The notes beneath the pieces are model-generated. The model did no database searches, had not been told where the DNA came from, and was given only the letters and a program-made list of their open reading frames with translations. The translations under genes and the position numbers were made by a program. DNA of 49,800 nt from Candidatus Aminicenantota bacterium (GTDB taxonomy: Bacteria > Acidobacteriota > Aminicenantia > UBA2199), in contig JADFDP010000008.1 in assembly GCA_018262835.1 (NCBI GenBank), positions 1-49,800 on the forward strand, in the 5' to 3' direction. Below, one piece after another: positions 15,447 to 24,088 of the stretch. Positions within the stretch are counted from its first letter, which is position 1. Each line of letters opens with the position of its first letter.

Positions 15447-15731
15447 ATGAAGAACACGTATGATCCGCAACTGATTTACGACGTATTCGACCGCTATGGC
15501 TTCAAGGTCCTGCGCATCGATCAGTTCGATTCCGGCAATTTCGCCAAAATCAGGGCTGAATTGGAATACGAGCGGCTGAGTCTCGCCCAGCTGCTGGAGC
15601 TCACCACCAAGCTAATTTCTCTGGAAAAAAGCGAAAACCTGGAGATCAGTGTTGTCAATATCGACATGATCCATAAGACCATGCGCCTGGATTTCATGAC
15701 CCGGGAGGAGGAGCTGACGATCCAGCATTAG
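15447..15731 (+). CDS. Small hypothetical protein
   Basis: 94 residues, soluble, no signal sequence and no recognised family. The composition (DPQLIYDVFDRYGFKVLRI, then an acidic helix, then EISVVNIDMIHKTMRLDFMT) suggests an alpha/beta mini-domain. The codon use matches its neighbours, and it sits 12 bases behind the preceding gene in the same direction, which supports a real gene. A TTG directly before the ATG is not needed. Confidence 0.6.
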   Translation: MKNTYDPQLIYDVFDRYGFKVLRIDQFDSGNFAKIRAELEYERLSLAQLLELTTKLISLEKSENLEISVVNIDMIHKTMRLDFMTREEELTIQH

Positions 15732-15783
15732 CCGTGGCCTATTCCGTTTCCGCCGTCCGCCTGGGCGCCGGGCTGCTCCCGAA

Positions 15784-15812
15784 TTGAATTTTTGTGAAAA
15801 GTGTGGTAGTTT
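15784..15812 (+). promoter_or_regulatory. Possible promoter of the FHA-GGDEF gene
   Basis: TTGAAT (15784-15789), 17-base spacer, TAGTTT (15807-15812) preceded by TGG as an extended -10. The -10 is poor. Confidence 0.35.
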
Positions 15813-15833
15813 TTTCCCGGGGAGTGAGGAAAG

Positions 15834-16772
15834 ATGATGGATCCGCTCGACAAAACCATCTGCGACCGGAAACTGGTCCCCCCGGCGAACGGGGCCCGGA
15901 AAGCGGAGCAGTCCATCATGCTGACCATCATCGGCGGCAACGAGACCGATTTCGGCAAGCACTTCATCCTGGAGAAAGCGCGGACCATGCTCGGCCGCAG
16001 CAAGACCGCCGACATACCCATCCTTGACGGCAAGATCAGCAAGGTCCACTGCGAGATCGCCGTGAGCCGAAGCGGCACGGGCATCGAGCAGATCAGCATC
16101 CGTGATCTCGACTCGACCAACGGCACCTATGTCAACAATGAGTCTGTCAGCCAGGTCGCTTTGAAGGCCGGGGACAAAGTCCAGATCGGGGACACGGTGC
16201 TGCAATTGAGCTACAGCGACGAGATCGAGAAAGAATACCACGCCAAGCTGTTCAATTTCGCCGCCCGCGACGCGCTGACCGGGCTGTACAACAAGCGCTT
16301 CATGCTCAACGAGCTTGAAAACTACAGCCGCATCGCCCGGCGCAGCGGCCGCGCCCTCAGCATCATCATGATCGATATCGATGATTTCAAGCAGATCAAC
16401 GACCGCTTCGGGCATCTTTCCGGCGATGAGTACTTGAAGGAGCTCGCCGCGCTCATCCTGGGCTCCCTGCGCGACCAGGACATCGCCGGCAGGATCGGCG
16501 GCGAGGAGTTCCTGATCGTCCTGCCGGAAACGGCGATCGACGGCGCTTTCCGGTTGGCGGTCCGCATCCGCAAAAACGTGGAGGAATTCGTCCTGCATTA
16601 TCAGAATTCCGCGATCCGGACCACCATCAGCGCCGGGGTCTGCCAATTTGAAAACGAAATCAAGGATGTCAAGGAATTCCTTGACCTGGCTGACCATGCC
16701 ATGTACGAGGCCAAGAAATCCGAAAAGAACAAGGTGATGCAGGCGTTGTTTTCCACCCTGGCCGACAAGTGA
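15834..16772 (+). CDS. FHA-GGDEF diguanylate cyclase
   Basis: 312 residues, cytosolic. An FHA domain (about 30-130) has the phosphothreonine-reading elements LGRSKTADI, KISKVHCEI and LDSTNGTYVNN, all conserved. The GGDEF domain (about 143-310) has RIGGEEF with GGEEF at 222-226 and an intact I-site RDQD just before it, so it should be feedback inhibited, unlike the GAF-GAF-GGDEF protein in this window. FHA binding to a phosphothreonine partner would tie c-di-GMP synthesis to Ser/Thr kinase signalling (inference from family). GAGG is placed about six bases before the ATG. The kinase partner is not in this window. Confidence 0.93.
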   Translation: MMDPLDKTICDRKLVPPANGARKAEQSIMLTIIGGNETDFGKHFILEKARTMLGRSKTADIPILDGKISKVHCEIAVSRSGTGIEQISIRDLDSTNGTYVNNESVSQVALKAGDKVQIGDTVLQLSYSDEIEKEYHAKLFNFAARDALTGLYNKRFMLNELENYSRIARRSGRALSIIMIDIDDFKQINDRFGHLSGDEYLKELAALILGSLRDQDIAGRIGGEEFLIVLPETAIDGAFRLAVRIRKNVEEFVLHYQNSAIRTTISAGVCQFENEIKDVKEFLDLADHAMYEAKKSEKNKVMQALFSTLADK

Positions 16773-16855
16773 AAAAATCGGCTTTAATCGTATAGTCCGG
16801 CCGCTGCCATAAGCCGCGGCGGACCCCATCTGAGGCGTCGCCCCTTGGTTCGCGA

Positions 16856-16869
16856 CTGGAAATTTCCAG
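16856..16869. promoter_or_regulatory. 14-bp perfect palindrome upstream of the DUF5916 gene
   Basis: CTGGAAATTTCCAG, fully self-complementary, ending eight bases before the TTGTAC -35 candidate. Placed where an activator or repressor could bind. Confidence 0.4.
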
Positions 16870-16877
16870 CAAATTTT

Positions 16878-16908
16878 TTGTACCTTTTGTGGATCTTTCG
16901 CGTCTAAT
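16878..16908 (+). promoter_or_regulatory. Possible promoter of the DUF5916 gene
   Basis: TTGTAC (16878-16883) and TCTAAT (16903-16908), but the spacer is 19 bases, longer than ideal. The ATG follows at 16925 behind AGGAAG. Confidence 0.35.
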
Positions 16909-16924
16909 GCACCTAGGAAGCAAA

Positions 16925-19588
16925 ATGAAAAATATTTGTTTTTCTGTCATGATTCTTTTGGGATTGGGCAGCGCCCTGACGGCGAAGAACGGCAGTGGTC
17001 CGAAAACGGAATGGCTGCCCATGTCCGTCACCGCCCAGCGGCTGGAAGAAAGAGTGGTCCTGGATGGTCGGCTTGACGAGCGGACCTGGCAGAAGCAAGC
17101 CATCAGCGGCTTCACCCAGAACGATCCCGATGACGGCAAACCGGCCAGCGAGAGGACCGAAGTCTGGCTGGCCTATGACGACGAGGCCATCTATGTGGCG
17201 GCGCGGATGCTCGACTCGGAGCCGGACAAGATCATCAGCCTGCTGGCGCGACGCGACGATTTTGTCGAAGCCGACTATTTCATCTTCTATATCGATCCCT
17301 ATGACGACAAGCGTAGCGGCTTCAAGTTCGCCATCAATCCCTCGGGGTCGCTCGCCGACTGGAGCATGTACAACGACGAGTGGGAGGATCTTTCCTGGGA
17401 CGGGAATTGGCAGGGGCGGGTCGGGCGCGATGACCGGGGATGGACCGCCGAGATGATGATCCCCTTCGACCAGCTGCGCTTCAAGAGGCAGGCGGGCGGC
17501 GAATATGCCTGGGGGGTCAACTTCCGCCGCCATATCAAGAGGAAGAACGAGATCGCCACCTTTTCCTGGAAGCCCAAGACTGAGAGCGGCTTCGTGTCGC
17601 GCTTCGCCCGGCTGGAGGGGATAAGGGGCATTGAGCCGAAAAGACTGGTCGAGTTCAGCCCCTATGGCGTCAGCAAAGCCAATTTCCTCCGCCCCGAGGC
17701 TGGAAATCCCTTCCGCAGCGGCGAAGAAACCACGGCCAGCGGCGGCCTGGACTTGAAGCTGGGGCTCAGCAACAGCCTGACCCTCGACCTCTCGCTCAAT
17801 CCCGATTTCGGCCAGGTGGAGGTGGACCCGGCTGTCATCAACCTAAGCGCCGCTGAAAGCTATTACTCTGAAAAGAGGCCCCTCTTTCTCGAGGGCGCCC
17901 ATATCTTTCAGTTCGGCGTGGGCGGGGCCTCCGATCGCATCGGCGCCGACTGGGGTGATCCGGAATTCTTCTACAGCCGCCGCATCGGCCGGGCGCCGCA
18001 GGGCTCGGCGGAAGGCGGAGGCTACGCCGATATCCCCGAATGGTCCACGATCCTTGGCGCGGCCAAGCTTAGCGGCAGGGTCGGCAACGGCTGGAGTGTC
18101 GGCCTGTTGAACGCCTTGACCGAGAGAGAATATGCCCGCGTCGATGAGCATGGCCTGCGCCTGCGCCAGCAGGTGGAGCCGTTCAGCAACTACTCGGTGC
18201 TGCGCGCCCAGAAGGAATTTGGCGAGGGACGGCAGGGGCTGGGTTTCATCGCCACTTCGGTCCTGAGGGATTTCAACGGCGATGCCCTCGCTGAAACGAT
18301 TCCCGGCAAGGCCTTCTCTCTGGGGGTCGACGGCTGGACCTTCCTGGACAGGGAACGGGTGTGGGCGCTGACGGGCTGGCTCGGCCTCACCTCGGTGAGG
18401 GGCACGCATGAGAGCATCGCCGTTTTGCAGCAGGCCTACCCCCACTATTTGCAGAGGCCCGACGCCGACTACGTCCAATTCAACCCCGAGGCCACAGCGC
18501 TGAACGGCTGGGCCGGCCGCTTCACCCTCAACAAGCAGAAAGGTAATCTCCTGTTCAATGCCGCCCTGGGATTTATCTCGCCGGGTTTTGATTCCCGTGA
18601 TATGGGCTTCCAGTGGGGCGGCGACGTGGTCAACGGCCACATCATGGTCGGCTACCGCTCCTACGAGAAGTGGTGGACGATCAAGAATTGGAATGTCTTG
18701 CTTTTCAGCCAGCGCAACTACAATTTCGGCGGGGACCTCATCGGCGAGCAACGGCTGATAGCCATTACCAATGTCACGTTCACCAACTTCTGGGAATTCT
18801 ACTTCCAGATGAGTCACAACCCGGACAGGTGGAACCAGACCCAAACGCGTGGCGGCCCCCTGATGCGGCAGCAAAACTACAACTGGTTCGACTGGAGCGT
18901 ATCGAGCGACGGCAGCCGCCCGCTGGTGTTGAGTTTCGGCGGATTCCACCTGCTGTCCGACTGGGGGCGCACCACCCAGCAGGGCTTCGTGACCCTGCGC
19001 TGGAAGCCGCGCGCCAATCTCTCGCTTTCCATGACGCCCAGCTATGAGCGGCTGCGCGACAGCTCGCAGTGGGTGACGCGTATCGACGACCCGCTGATGA
19101 CGAGCACCTTCGGGGTTCGTTATATCTTCGCCGACCTGGACCAGAAGACCCTGGCCTGTTCGATCCGCCTGAACTGGATTTTCTCGCCCCAGATCAGCCT
19201 GCAGGCCTACATCCAGCCCTTCATCGCCGTTGGCGCCTACAAGGGCTTCAAGGAGTTCGCCCGGCCGCGCACTTACGATTTCAATGTCTTCGGTGCCGGC
19301 GCCTCCACCATCTCCCATGCGCATGGGGGATACTCCGTCGATCCGGGTGACGGCGGAGCGCCCTTTATCCTGGACGATCCGAATTTCAACTACAAGTCCC
19401 TGCGCGGCACCGTGGTTCTGCGCTGGGAGTACCGGCTCGGTTCGACCCTCTACCTGGTGTGGACTCAGAACCGGGCTGATTTCGAGAATCCCGGCGATCT
19501 GGCGCTGGGCCGCGACCTTGGCGCCATGCTGCGTGCCCCCGGCGACAACATCATCATGCTCAAGGCCACCTATCGCTTCAAGATTTAG
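16925..19588 (+). CDS. DUF5916 outer-membrane protein with CBM9-like N-terminus
   Basis: 887 residues. Signal peptide MKNICFSVMILLGLGSALTA. The N-terminal domain (about 35-220) resembles carbohydrate-binding family 9: VLDGRLDERTWQKQ, EVWLAYDDEAIYVAARM, and DWSMYNDEWEDLSWDGNW. The rest is the DUF5916 region, a predicted outer-membrane beta-barrel with alternating strands and many aromatic ends; ESYYSEKRPLFLEGAHIF is a family hallmark, and the sequence ends in an aromatic/charged strand ATYRFKI. Role unknown; it is widespread in Bacteroidota and Acidobacteriota-like genomes. The start at 16925 follows AGGAAG; a longer frame from 16889 lacks one. Confidence 0.92.
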   Translation: MKNICFSVMILLGLGSALTAKNGSGPKTEWLPMSVTAQRLEERVVLDGRLDERTWQKQAISGFTQNDPDDGKPASERTEVWLAYDDEAIYVAARMLDSEPDKIISLLARRDDFVEADYFIFYIDPYDDKRSGFKFAINPSGSLADWSMYNDEWEDLSWDGNWQGRVGRDDRGWTAEMMIPFDQLRFKRQAGGEYAWGVNFRRHIKRKNEIATFSWKPKTESGFVSRFARLEGIRGIEPKRLVEFSPYGVSKANFLRPEAGNPFRSGEETTASGGLDLKLGLSNSLTLDLSLNPDFGQVEVDPAVINLSAAESYYSEKRPLFLEGAHIFQFGVGGASDRIGADWGDPEFFYSRRIGRAPQGSAEGGGYADIPEWSTILGAAKLSGRVGNGWSVGLLNALTEREYARVDEHGLRLRQQVEPFSNYSVLRAQKEFGEGRQGLGFIATSVLRDFNGDALAETIPGKAFSLGVDGWTFLDRERVWALTGWLGLTSVRGTHESIAVLQQAYPHYLQRPDADYVQFNPEATALNGWAGRFTLNKQKGNLLFNAALGFISPGFDSRDMGFQWGGDVVNGHIMVGYRSYEKWWTIKNWNVLLFSQRNYNFGGDLIGEQRLIAITNVTFTNFWEFYFQMSHNPDRWNQTQTRGGPLMRQQNYNWFDWSVSSDGSRPLVLSFGGFHLLSDWGRTTQQGFVTLRWKPRANLSLSMTPSYERLRDSSQWVTRIDDPLMTSTFGVRYIFADLDQKTLACSIRLNWIFSPQISLQAYIQPFIAVGAYKGFKEFARPRTYDFNVFGAGASTISHAHGGYSVDPGDGGAPFILDDPNFNYKSLRGTVVLRWEYRLGSTLYLVWTQNRADFENPGDLALGRDLGAMLRAPGDNIIMLKATYRFKI

Positions 19589-19661
19589 GCGCCGCCGCAC
19601 TCGCTTCGCGGTCACCTCGGCTTGAACCTGCGACCGCCCCTTAGTTCGGTTTTTGCTTGCT

Positions 19662-19685
19662 ACTTATCACTTATCACTTTTCACT
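19662..19685. repeat. Heptamer tandem repeat
   Basis: Three head-to-tail heptamers ACTTATC, ACTTATC, ACTTTTC followed by ACT, in the gap between the DUF5916 gene and the tRNA. A short direct repeat of the kind often scattered between genes. Confidence 0.6.
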
Positions 19686-19734
19686 ATAGTTCGCTTGGGA
19701 TTTGATCTTTTTAGGGTAGAGTTCGAGAGAAAGT

Positions 19735-19811
19735 TGGTAGCGGGGGTAGGATTTGAACCTACGACCTTTGGGTTATGAGCCCAATGAGCTACCTGGCTGC
19801 TCCACCCCGCG
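19735..19811 (-). tRNA. Initiator tRNA-fMet (CAU)
   Basis: 77 bases with the 3' CCA encoded. Anticodon loop CTCATAA (CAU anticodon); the anticodon stem has three G:C pairs (GGG/CCC), the D-stem has A11:U24, and positions 1 and 72 do not pair, all hallmarks of an initiator. The mismatch is C1 with U72, where bacterial initiators usually have C1 with A72. T-arm GTAGG/CCTAC with loop TTCAAAT. Acceptor pairs 2-7 are intact. A perfect consensus promoter lies six bases upstream of the predicted transcription start region. Confidence 0.95.
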
Positions 19812-19823
19812 ATCCAATAAAAT

Positions 19824-19852
19824 ATTATACCCGCGGCGCCGGGCAATGTCAA
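19824..19852 (-). promoter_or_regulatory. Consensus sigma70 promoter of the initiator tRNA
   Basis: Minus strand TTGACA (19847-19852), exactly 17 bases, TATAAT (19824-19829). The spacer is GC-rich. Predicted start is about six bases before the mature 5' end of the tRNA. Confidence 0.85.
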
Positions 19853-20238
19853 GAAGAAAAGTTAGAAGCCGGACTCCGCTGTTGAAAAAAGGCCTGCGCG
19901 GGAAAAAAGTGCAATTGTCCCGTTTTCCGGCTTTTTAAAAAAACCTGTCACAAATCATGGACATTTTTTACGAATTTTTTTGGCAGCGAATTTGCTTCCA
20001 GATAAGTCTGAGGCCAAGATGAAGGATGCAAGCGGACTTGATCCGGAAAACCATAGGACTTTAGTAACTAAATTAAACGTGCAGGTGAAATCGGGGTGAT
20101 AAAGATTGAAAAACAGTCAATTTTAATGCATTATTTACTCTATGTATGTGAAAAAAATGCAAGAAACAAAAGCGATTTTTGTTTATAACCTTTGGCGTTG
20201 CGCCGGGCCTTTCACAAGTGTTTTTACGGGAGGTTGAA
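19853..20238 (+). other. Long noncoding leader before the lipoprotein operon
   Basis: About 390 bases with no credible gene; short open frames here lack start signals. It holds the promoter candidate at 20106-20134 and a stretch around 20000-20095 with several short complementary pieces but no fold I can name. It ends in GGGAGG before the TTG start at 20239. Confidence 0.45.
20106..20134 (+). promoter_or_regulatory. Sigma70-like promoter of the envelope operon
   Basis: TTGAAA (20106-20111), 17-base spacer, CATTAT (20129-20134). It leaves a leader of about 100 bases before the TTG start at 20239. Confidence 0.4.
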
Positions 20239-20571
20239 TTGAAAAAAATCATTTTTTTGACCCTATGCGTCATGATGCTGTCCGCCTGCGCCGTCAACAG
20301 CTATCGCTCCGATTTCCAGTTCGCCAACAAGCTGGCCAAGGAGGGGTTGTGGCAGGAGGCCTATTACCGCTGGCAAAAAACCATGACTGCCGGCGGCGGC
20401 TCCGCCGCCCTGCACAACAACCTGGCCGTGGCCCTGGAAAGCCTGGGGCGGTATGAGGAAGCCGAGCGCGAATACCAGCTGGCTTTGAAACTGGCTCCCG
20501 CCGATGCGAAAATTCAGAGCAACTTCAATCTTTTCAAAAAAAACCTGAGGAAGGACGCCAATGAAAAGTAA
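20239..20571 (+). CDS. Lipoprotein with TPR repeats
   Basis: 110 residues. The TTG start at 20239 is favoured because GGGAGG lies five bases upstream and because it gives a textbook lipoprotein signal: Lys-rich start, hydrophobic core, lipobox LSAC with C17. The upstream ATG at 20179 has neither. The mature part has two TPR-like helix pairs (ANKLAKEGLWQEAYYRWQKT and LHNNLAVALESLGRYEEAER), ending in a Lys-rich tail. First gene of the envelope operon; the next gene begins 11 bases before its end. Probably a scaffold for the other two proteins (inference). Confidence 0.85.
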   Translation: MKKIIFLTLCVMMLSACAVNSYRSDFQFANKLAKEGLWQEAYYRWQKTMTAGGGSAALHNNLAVALESLGRYEEAEREYQLALKLAPADAKIQSNFNLFKKNLRKDANEK

Positions 20572-21238
20572 AATACTCCTTTTGCTGCTTTTGGCCGGCC
20601 TGTCCGTGGCCTGCGTCGAATCCTTCGTCTCCGTGCCCATCCCTTTCAACGAGAAAAAGGTCGACGATTTTTCCGTATACAAGGAAGTGTTTTTCATCGA
20701 TTTCATCAGCGATGTCCCGGATGGCGGATTCGACGCCGAAGCCGAGATCCGCAGGGCCTTCACCGAAGAAATGCCTTTTGCCATCGGTAAAAAGATCCTC
20801 CATCTCGAACCCGAACACTGGAGCATGATCCGCAAGCTTCTGCAGCGTTACCGTCTGATCGTGGATATCCAATACGAGGACAGCATCTTCTTCCAGAAGG
20901 TCTTCAATGCGCATCCCGGGGGGCTTTTTTTCACCGGCAAGCTGAAGTTGGGCATCAAAAAGATGGGAGTGGTCAAGGAGACCCGGGATGAGATGGGCAA
21001 TAAGAAAAACGCCATGGAAACCGTTCAGATGTGGGAAATGGAGATGAAAGTTTTTCTCATTGATGGCGACAAGGCCAACATCCTCAAGCAGGAAACATAC
21101 AGCGAAAAAATGGAAGTCGGGCCCGATACCACCGCGCAGTTCAATTTCAACAGCATGTTCAACAAAATGATTGCCAAGCTGGTCGCCGCCCTGCAACCAA
21201 GAAAAGTGCTTCAGGAAAGGTTCATTTTAGAAAAATAG
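20561..21238 (+). CDS. Lipoprotein of unknown function
   Basis: 225 residues. Signal with lipobox LSVAC (C18). The mature part is not a family I recognise: a beta-rich opening (VESFVSVPIPFN), a helix around 60-95 (AEIRRAFTEEMPFAIGKKIL), then strands KLKLGIKKMGVVKETRD and MEMKVFLIDGDKANIL, closing with a helical tail. It looks like a small periplasmic domain facing the outer membrane. It overlaps the TPR lipoprotein by 11 bases and is followed after nine bases by the large peptidase-barrel gene, so the three proteins are made together and likely work as one unit. Confidence 0.78.
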   Translation: MKSKILLLLLLAGLSVACVESFVSVPIPFNEKKVDDFSVYKEVFFIDFISDVPDGGFDAEAEIRRAFTEEMPFAIGKKILHLEPEHWSMIRKLLQRYRLIVDIQYEDSIFFQKVFNAHPGGLFFTGKLKLGIKKMGVVKETRDEMGNKKNAMETVQMWEMEMKVFLIDGDKANILKQETYSEKMEVGPDTTAQFNFNSMFNKMIAKLVAALQPRKVLQERFILEK

Positions 21239-21247
21239 GATGGCAAC

Positions 21248-24088
21248 ATGAAAAAAACCACCATCGCCGTTGTTCTGTCGTTCTTCGCTGCGGGTCTGTT
21301 CGCCCAGTATTCCTTTTACTATGGCAAGAACAAGATCGTCCGCCATGCCTTCCCCTGGAAATACGTGGAAACCAGGAATTTTCGCATCTACCACTACATG
21401 GATGACCCGGAGCTGCTGGGACGACTGGCCCGGGAAGCCGAAAAGGCCTACGAAAAGCTCTCCACGCTGCTGAACGTGGTCATCGAGGAGAAAACGCCGA
21501 TCATCTTCTACAACAAGCAGACCGACTTGGAGCAGACCAACCTGTATCCGGGAATCATTTCCCCGGGCAGTTTCGAGGGTTTTACCGAACCGATCGGCAA
21601 GCGGGTCGTGATCTACGGCAACCGCACCAGTGAAGACCTGGGGCGGCTGATCACCCATGAATTGTCCCATTCTTTCGAGAACGCCATTTTATACAAGAAC
21701 CGCCCGTCCGGCATGTTCGATTTCAGGCGCCCGCCCCTGTGGGTGATGGAGGGCTTCGCCGAGTTCATGACCGGCTACTGGGACAGCTTCAGCTTGATGA
21801 CCGTCATCGACAACGTGCTCAGCGACCGCATTCCCGAGATCCAGGAAGACGGCGATATCCGCGCCGATTACGGCAACAACCGCACTCCCTACGATTTCGG
21901 CCATCTGATGTTTGAATTCTTCTATGAAAAGTTCGGAAAAAAAGGGGTCCGCGACCTGCTGCTCACCCAGCGTCATCCCGTGTTGATCGGCAAGCGCCGG
22001 AGCTTTTTGGAGCATTTCAATTTCGTGCCCAAGACCTTCAATTATGAATTCAAGAAATATGTCCGCAACCGCTTTAAGACCTTCATCGGCCGTGAAAACC
22101 CGGAAGACTACAGCTTCATCATCGGCCCCGATTTCCCCTTCGCCTATTCCTTTTCGCACCAAATCTCGCCCGGCGGCGAATTGCTGGCCGTGGTCACGGT
22201 CAATTACCGCACCTACAAGATCGACATCATACTGGTTTCACTGAAAGACGGCAAGGTGATTAAAAATGTCACCCCCGGATACCAATCCACATACGACGGC
22301 ATCGAGATCAAGTTCGTCCCGACCGACGGCCGTTCCTTCAGCTGGGACCGCCGCGGCGAAAATATCGCTTTCTTCGTGCGCAAGGAGCTCGATTCTTACC
22401 TGATCCTGCTGAACGCTGTCGACAACAGGGTCTTGAAAGAATTCAAGATCAGCTCCGTCCAGAAGCCGAGATCGCCGGTGTTCCATCCCAGCCAGGACCG
22501 TCTGCTTTTCACCGGCATTGAGGGCCTCCAGTCTTTTCTCTATTCCCTTGACCTGGCCAGCGGCCAGATCCGCAAGCTGACTGACGGCCGTACCTATGTC
22601 AAGGCCGTGGACATCTCCCCCGACGGCGAAAAGGTCGTTTATTCTGCCGGCGCAGGAGACCATGACAAGCTGTATCTGGCGGCGAGCGAAAATCCCGATC
22701 TGGCCATGAAGCTGACCAGCGGAGAGTATAACGACATCGCCCCGGCATTTTCTCTTGACGGCAAGACCGTTTACTACAGTTCCGATGAGCTCGGCGCCTT
22801 CAATATCTGCTCCCTGGACCTGGAAAATAAGGTCTTGTACCGCCACAGCGACGTGCGCACCGGAAATTTCTTCCCAGTGGAAATTCCAAAGGAAAAAGGC
22901 AATTTGGTCATTTCTTCCTTCCACAAGGGGAGTTTCCTGCTTTTCAAAAAGGACGTGAACACGTATTTGGCCAAGCGGCAGGTGGAGTTTTCACCGATCC
23001 AGCCTGCCGTCGCCCCGGTGCTTGCGGAAGCGGCAGTGCCCTTCACGTTGAGCGTGAAAAAATACAAACCCTTTGAAAAACTGCTCATCACCAGCCTGCC
23101 ACCGGTCACCGTGGCCGTGGACAGCAACGGCGGTTTCTTCGGCTCCTCTTACCTGAACGTGACCGACATGCTGGGCGATCACAATTTCATATTGTACCTG
23201 GCTTCTTATTACGGCTACCGCTCCTACCATGTGGCCTATCTCAACCAGCAGCGCCGACTGCAGTTTTTTGCCCATCTGTTCTCCGAAAGCGATGCCTATT
23301 ATTACCCTTACGCCAGTGATTACTACCTGTCTCTGCGCAGCCGTATCGGGGCTGAATTTTCCCTGATCTATCCTTTCACCCGCTCCACCCGTGCCGAGTT
23401 GACCATGTCAGCCTTTCACCAGGAAGAGGATTCGGACCTGCTTTCTTTAGGGTATGAGCTGCCTTATGGCCAGTTCTTCAACGGCTTTGCCCTGCCGCTC
23501 GAGGCGGCGCTTGTTTCCGAGACCACTCGTTTCGCCAATTACGGGCCGAACCGGGGTCACACCTTCAGGCTCAGCGTCGGCAAATACTTCAAGCTTTTTT
23601 CCAAGTCGCTGGACGCCTATTCCCTGGAAGGCGATTTCCGCAAGTACCTGCGCATTGACAACAATACCCTGCTTGCTTTCCGCCTGAACGGGTTTTATTC
23701 GGGCGGCAAGAATGCCATGCTGTTCTGGAGCGGCGGCGACAACACCCTGAGATCCGTCGATTTCCGCAGCCTGGTCGGTAACAAAGGGTTCGTTTTCAAT
23801 GCTGAGTTCCGCTTCCCCCTGGTCCATGCCGCCCTGACTCCCATCGGCATCGTCGGCCCCGTCCGCGGCGTATTTTTCTTTGATTTCGGCGGCCTGTGGT
23901 TCAACGGTCAGGAATACCGTATTTTCCAGGCCGGGAGTTTGCAGCTGCAGGACGCGCTGTCCTCCTACGGCTACGGGATCCAGTTTTTCTTATTCGGCTA
24001 CCCGCTTCATTTCGAGTGGGTTTACAAAACCGATTTCAAGAGCAAGAAATACAACGGCGTCAATTTCTGGATCGGCTTTGATTTCTGA
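21248..24088 (+). CDS. Gluzincin peptidase / beta-propeller / beta-barrel fusion
   Basis: 946 residues, exported (signal KKTTIAVVLSFFAAGLFA). Three parts in order. First, a peptidase MA-like domain with zinc site H137-E138-L-S-H141 and the third ligand E168 in the phrase WVMEGFAEF. Second, about 290-610, WD40-like/PD40 blades with repeats such as KAVDISPDGEKVVYSAG and APAFSLDGKTVYYSSDELG. Third, about 640-946, an outer-membrane barrel of the surface-antigen/BamA type, with many aromatic strands, ending in an aromatic strand FWIGFDF. Such a combination is known in some Bacteroidota/Acidobacteriota relatives but poorly studied. The likely role is assembly or trimming of surface proteins (inference). 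Operon partner of two lipoproteins. Confidence 0.85.
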   Translation: MKKTTIAVVLSFFAAGLFAQYSFYYGKNKIVRHAFPWKYVETRNFRIYHYMDDPELLGRLAREAEKAYEKLSTLLNVVIEEKTPIIFYNKQTDLEQTNLYPGIISPGSFEGFTEPIGKRVVIYGNRTSEDLGRLITHELSHSFENAILYKNRPSGMFDFRRPPLWVMEGFAEFMTGYWDSFSLMTVIDNVLSDRIPEIQEDGDIRADYGNNRTPYDFGHLMFEFFYEKFGKKGVRDLLLTQRHPVLIGKRRSFLEHFNFVPKTFNYEFKKYVRNRFKTFIGRENPEDYSFIIGPDFPFAYSFSHQISPGGELLAVVTVNYRTYKIDIILVSLKDGKVIKNVTPGYQSTYDGIEIKFVPTDGRSFSWDRRGENIAFFVRKELDSYLILLNAVDNRVLKEFKISSVQKPRSPVFHPSQDRLLFTGIEGLQSFLYSLDLASGQIRKLTDGRTYVKAVDISPDGEKVVYSAGAGDHDKLYLAASENPDLAMKLTSGEYNDIAPAFSLDGKTVYYSSDELGAFNICSLDLENKVLYRHSDVRTGNFFPVEIPKEKGNLVISSFHKGSFLLFKKDVNTYLAKRQVEFSPIQPAVAPVLAEAAVPFTLSVKKYKPFEKLLITSLPPVTVAVDSNGGFFGSSYLNVTDMLGDHNFILYLASYYGYRSYHVAYLNQQRRLQFFAHLFSESDAYYYPYASDYYLSLRSRIGAEFSLIYPFTRSTRAELTMSAFHQEEDSDLLSLGYELPYGQFFNGFALPLEAALVSETTRFANYGPNRGHTFRLSVGKYFKLFSKSLDAYSLEGDFRKYLRIDNNTLLAFRLNGFYSGGKNAMLFWSGGDNTLRSVDFRSLVGNKGFVFNAEFRFPLVHAALTPIGIVGPVRGVFFFDFGGLWFNGQEYRIFQAGSLQLQDALSSYGYGIQFFLFGYPLHFEWVYKTDFKSKKYNGVNFWIGFDF

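Noticed and set aside
19600-19640. T-arm-like TTCAAG on the minus strand, suggesting a second tRNA
   Set aside because: The surrounding bases cannot form a T-stem, D-arm or acceptor; only the intact initiator tRNA at 19735-19811 is real.
20000-20100. Possible c-di-GMP riboswitch in the leader of the envelope operon
   Set aside because: GATGCAAGC loosely resembles part of the GEMM core, but the flanking conserved pieces and stems are missing.
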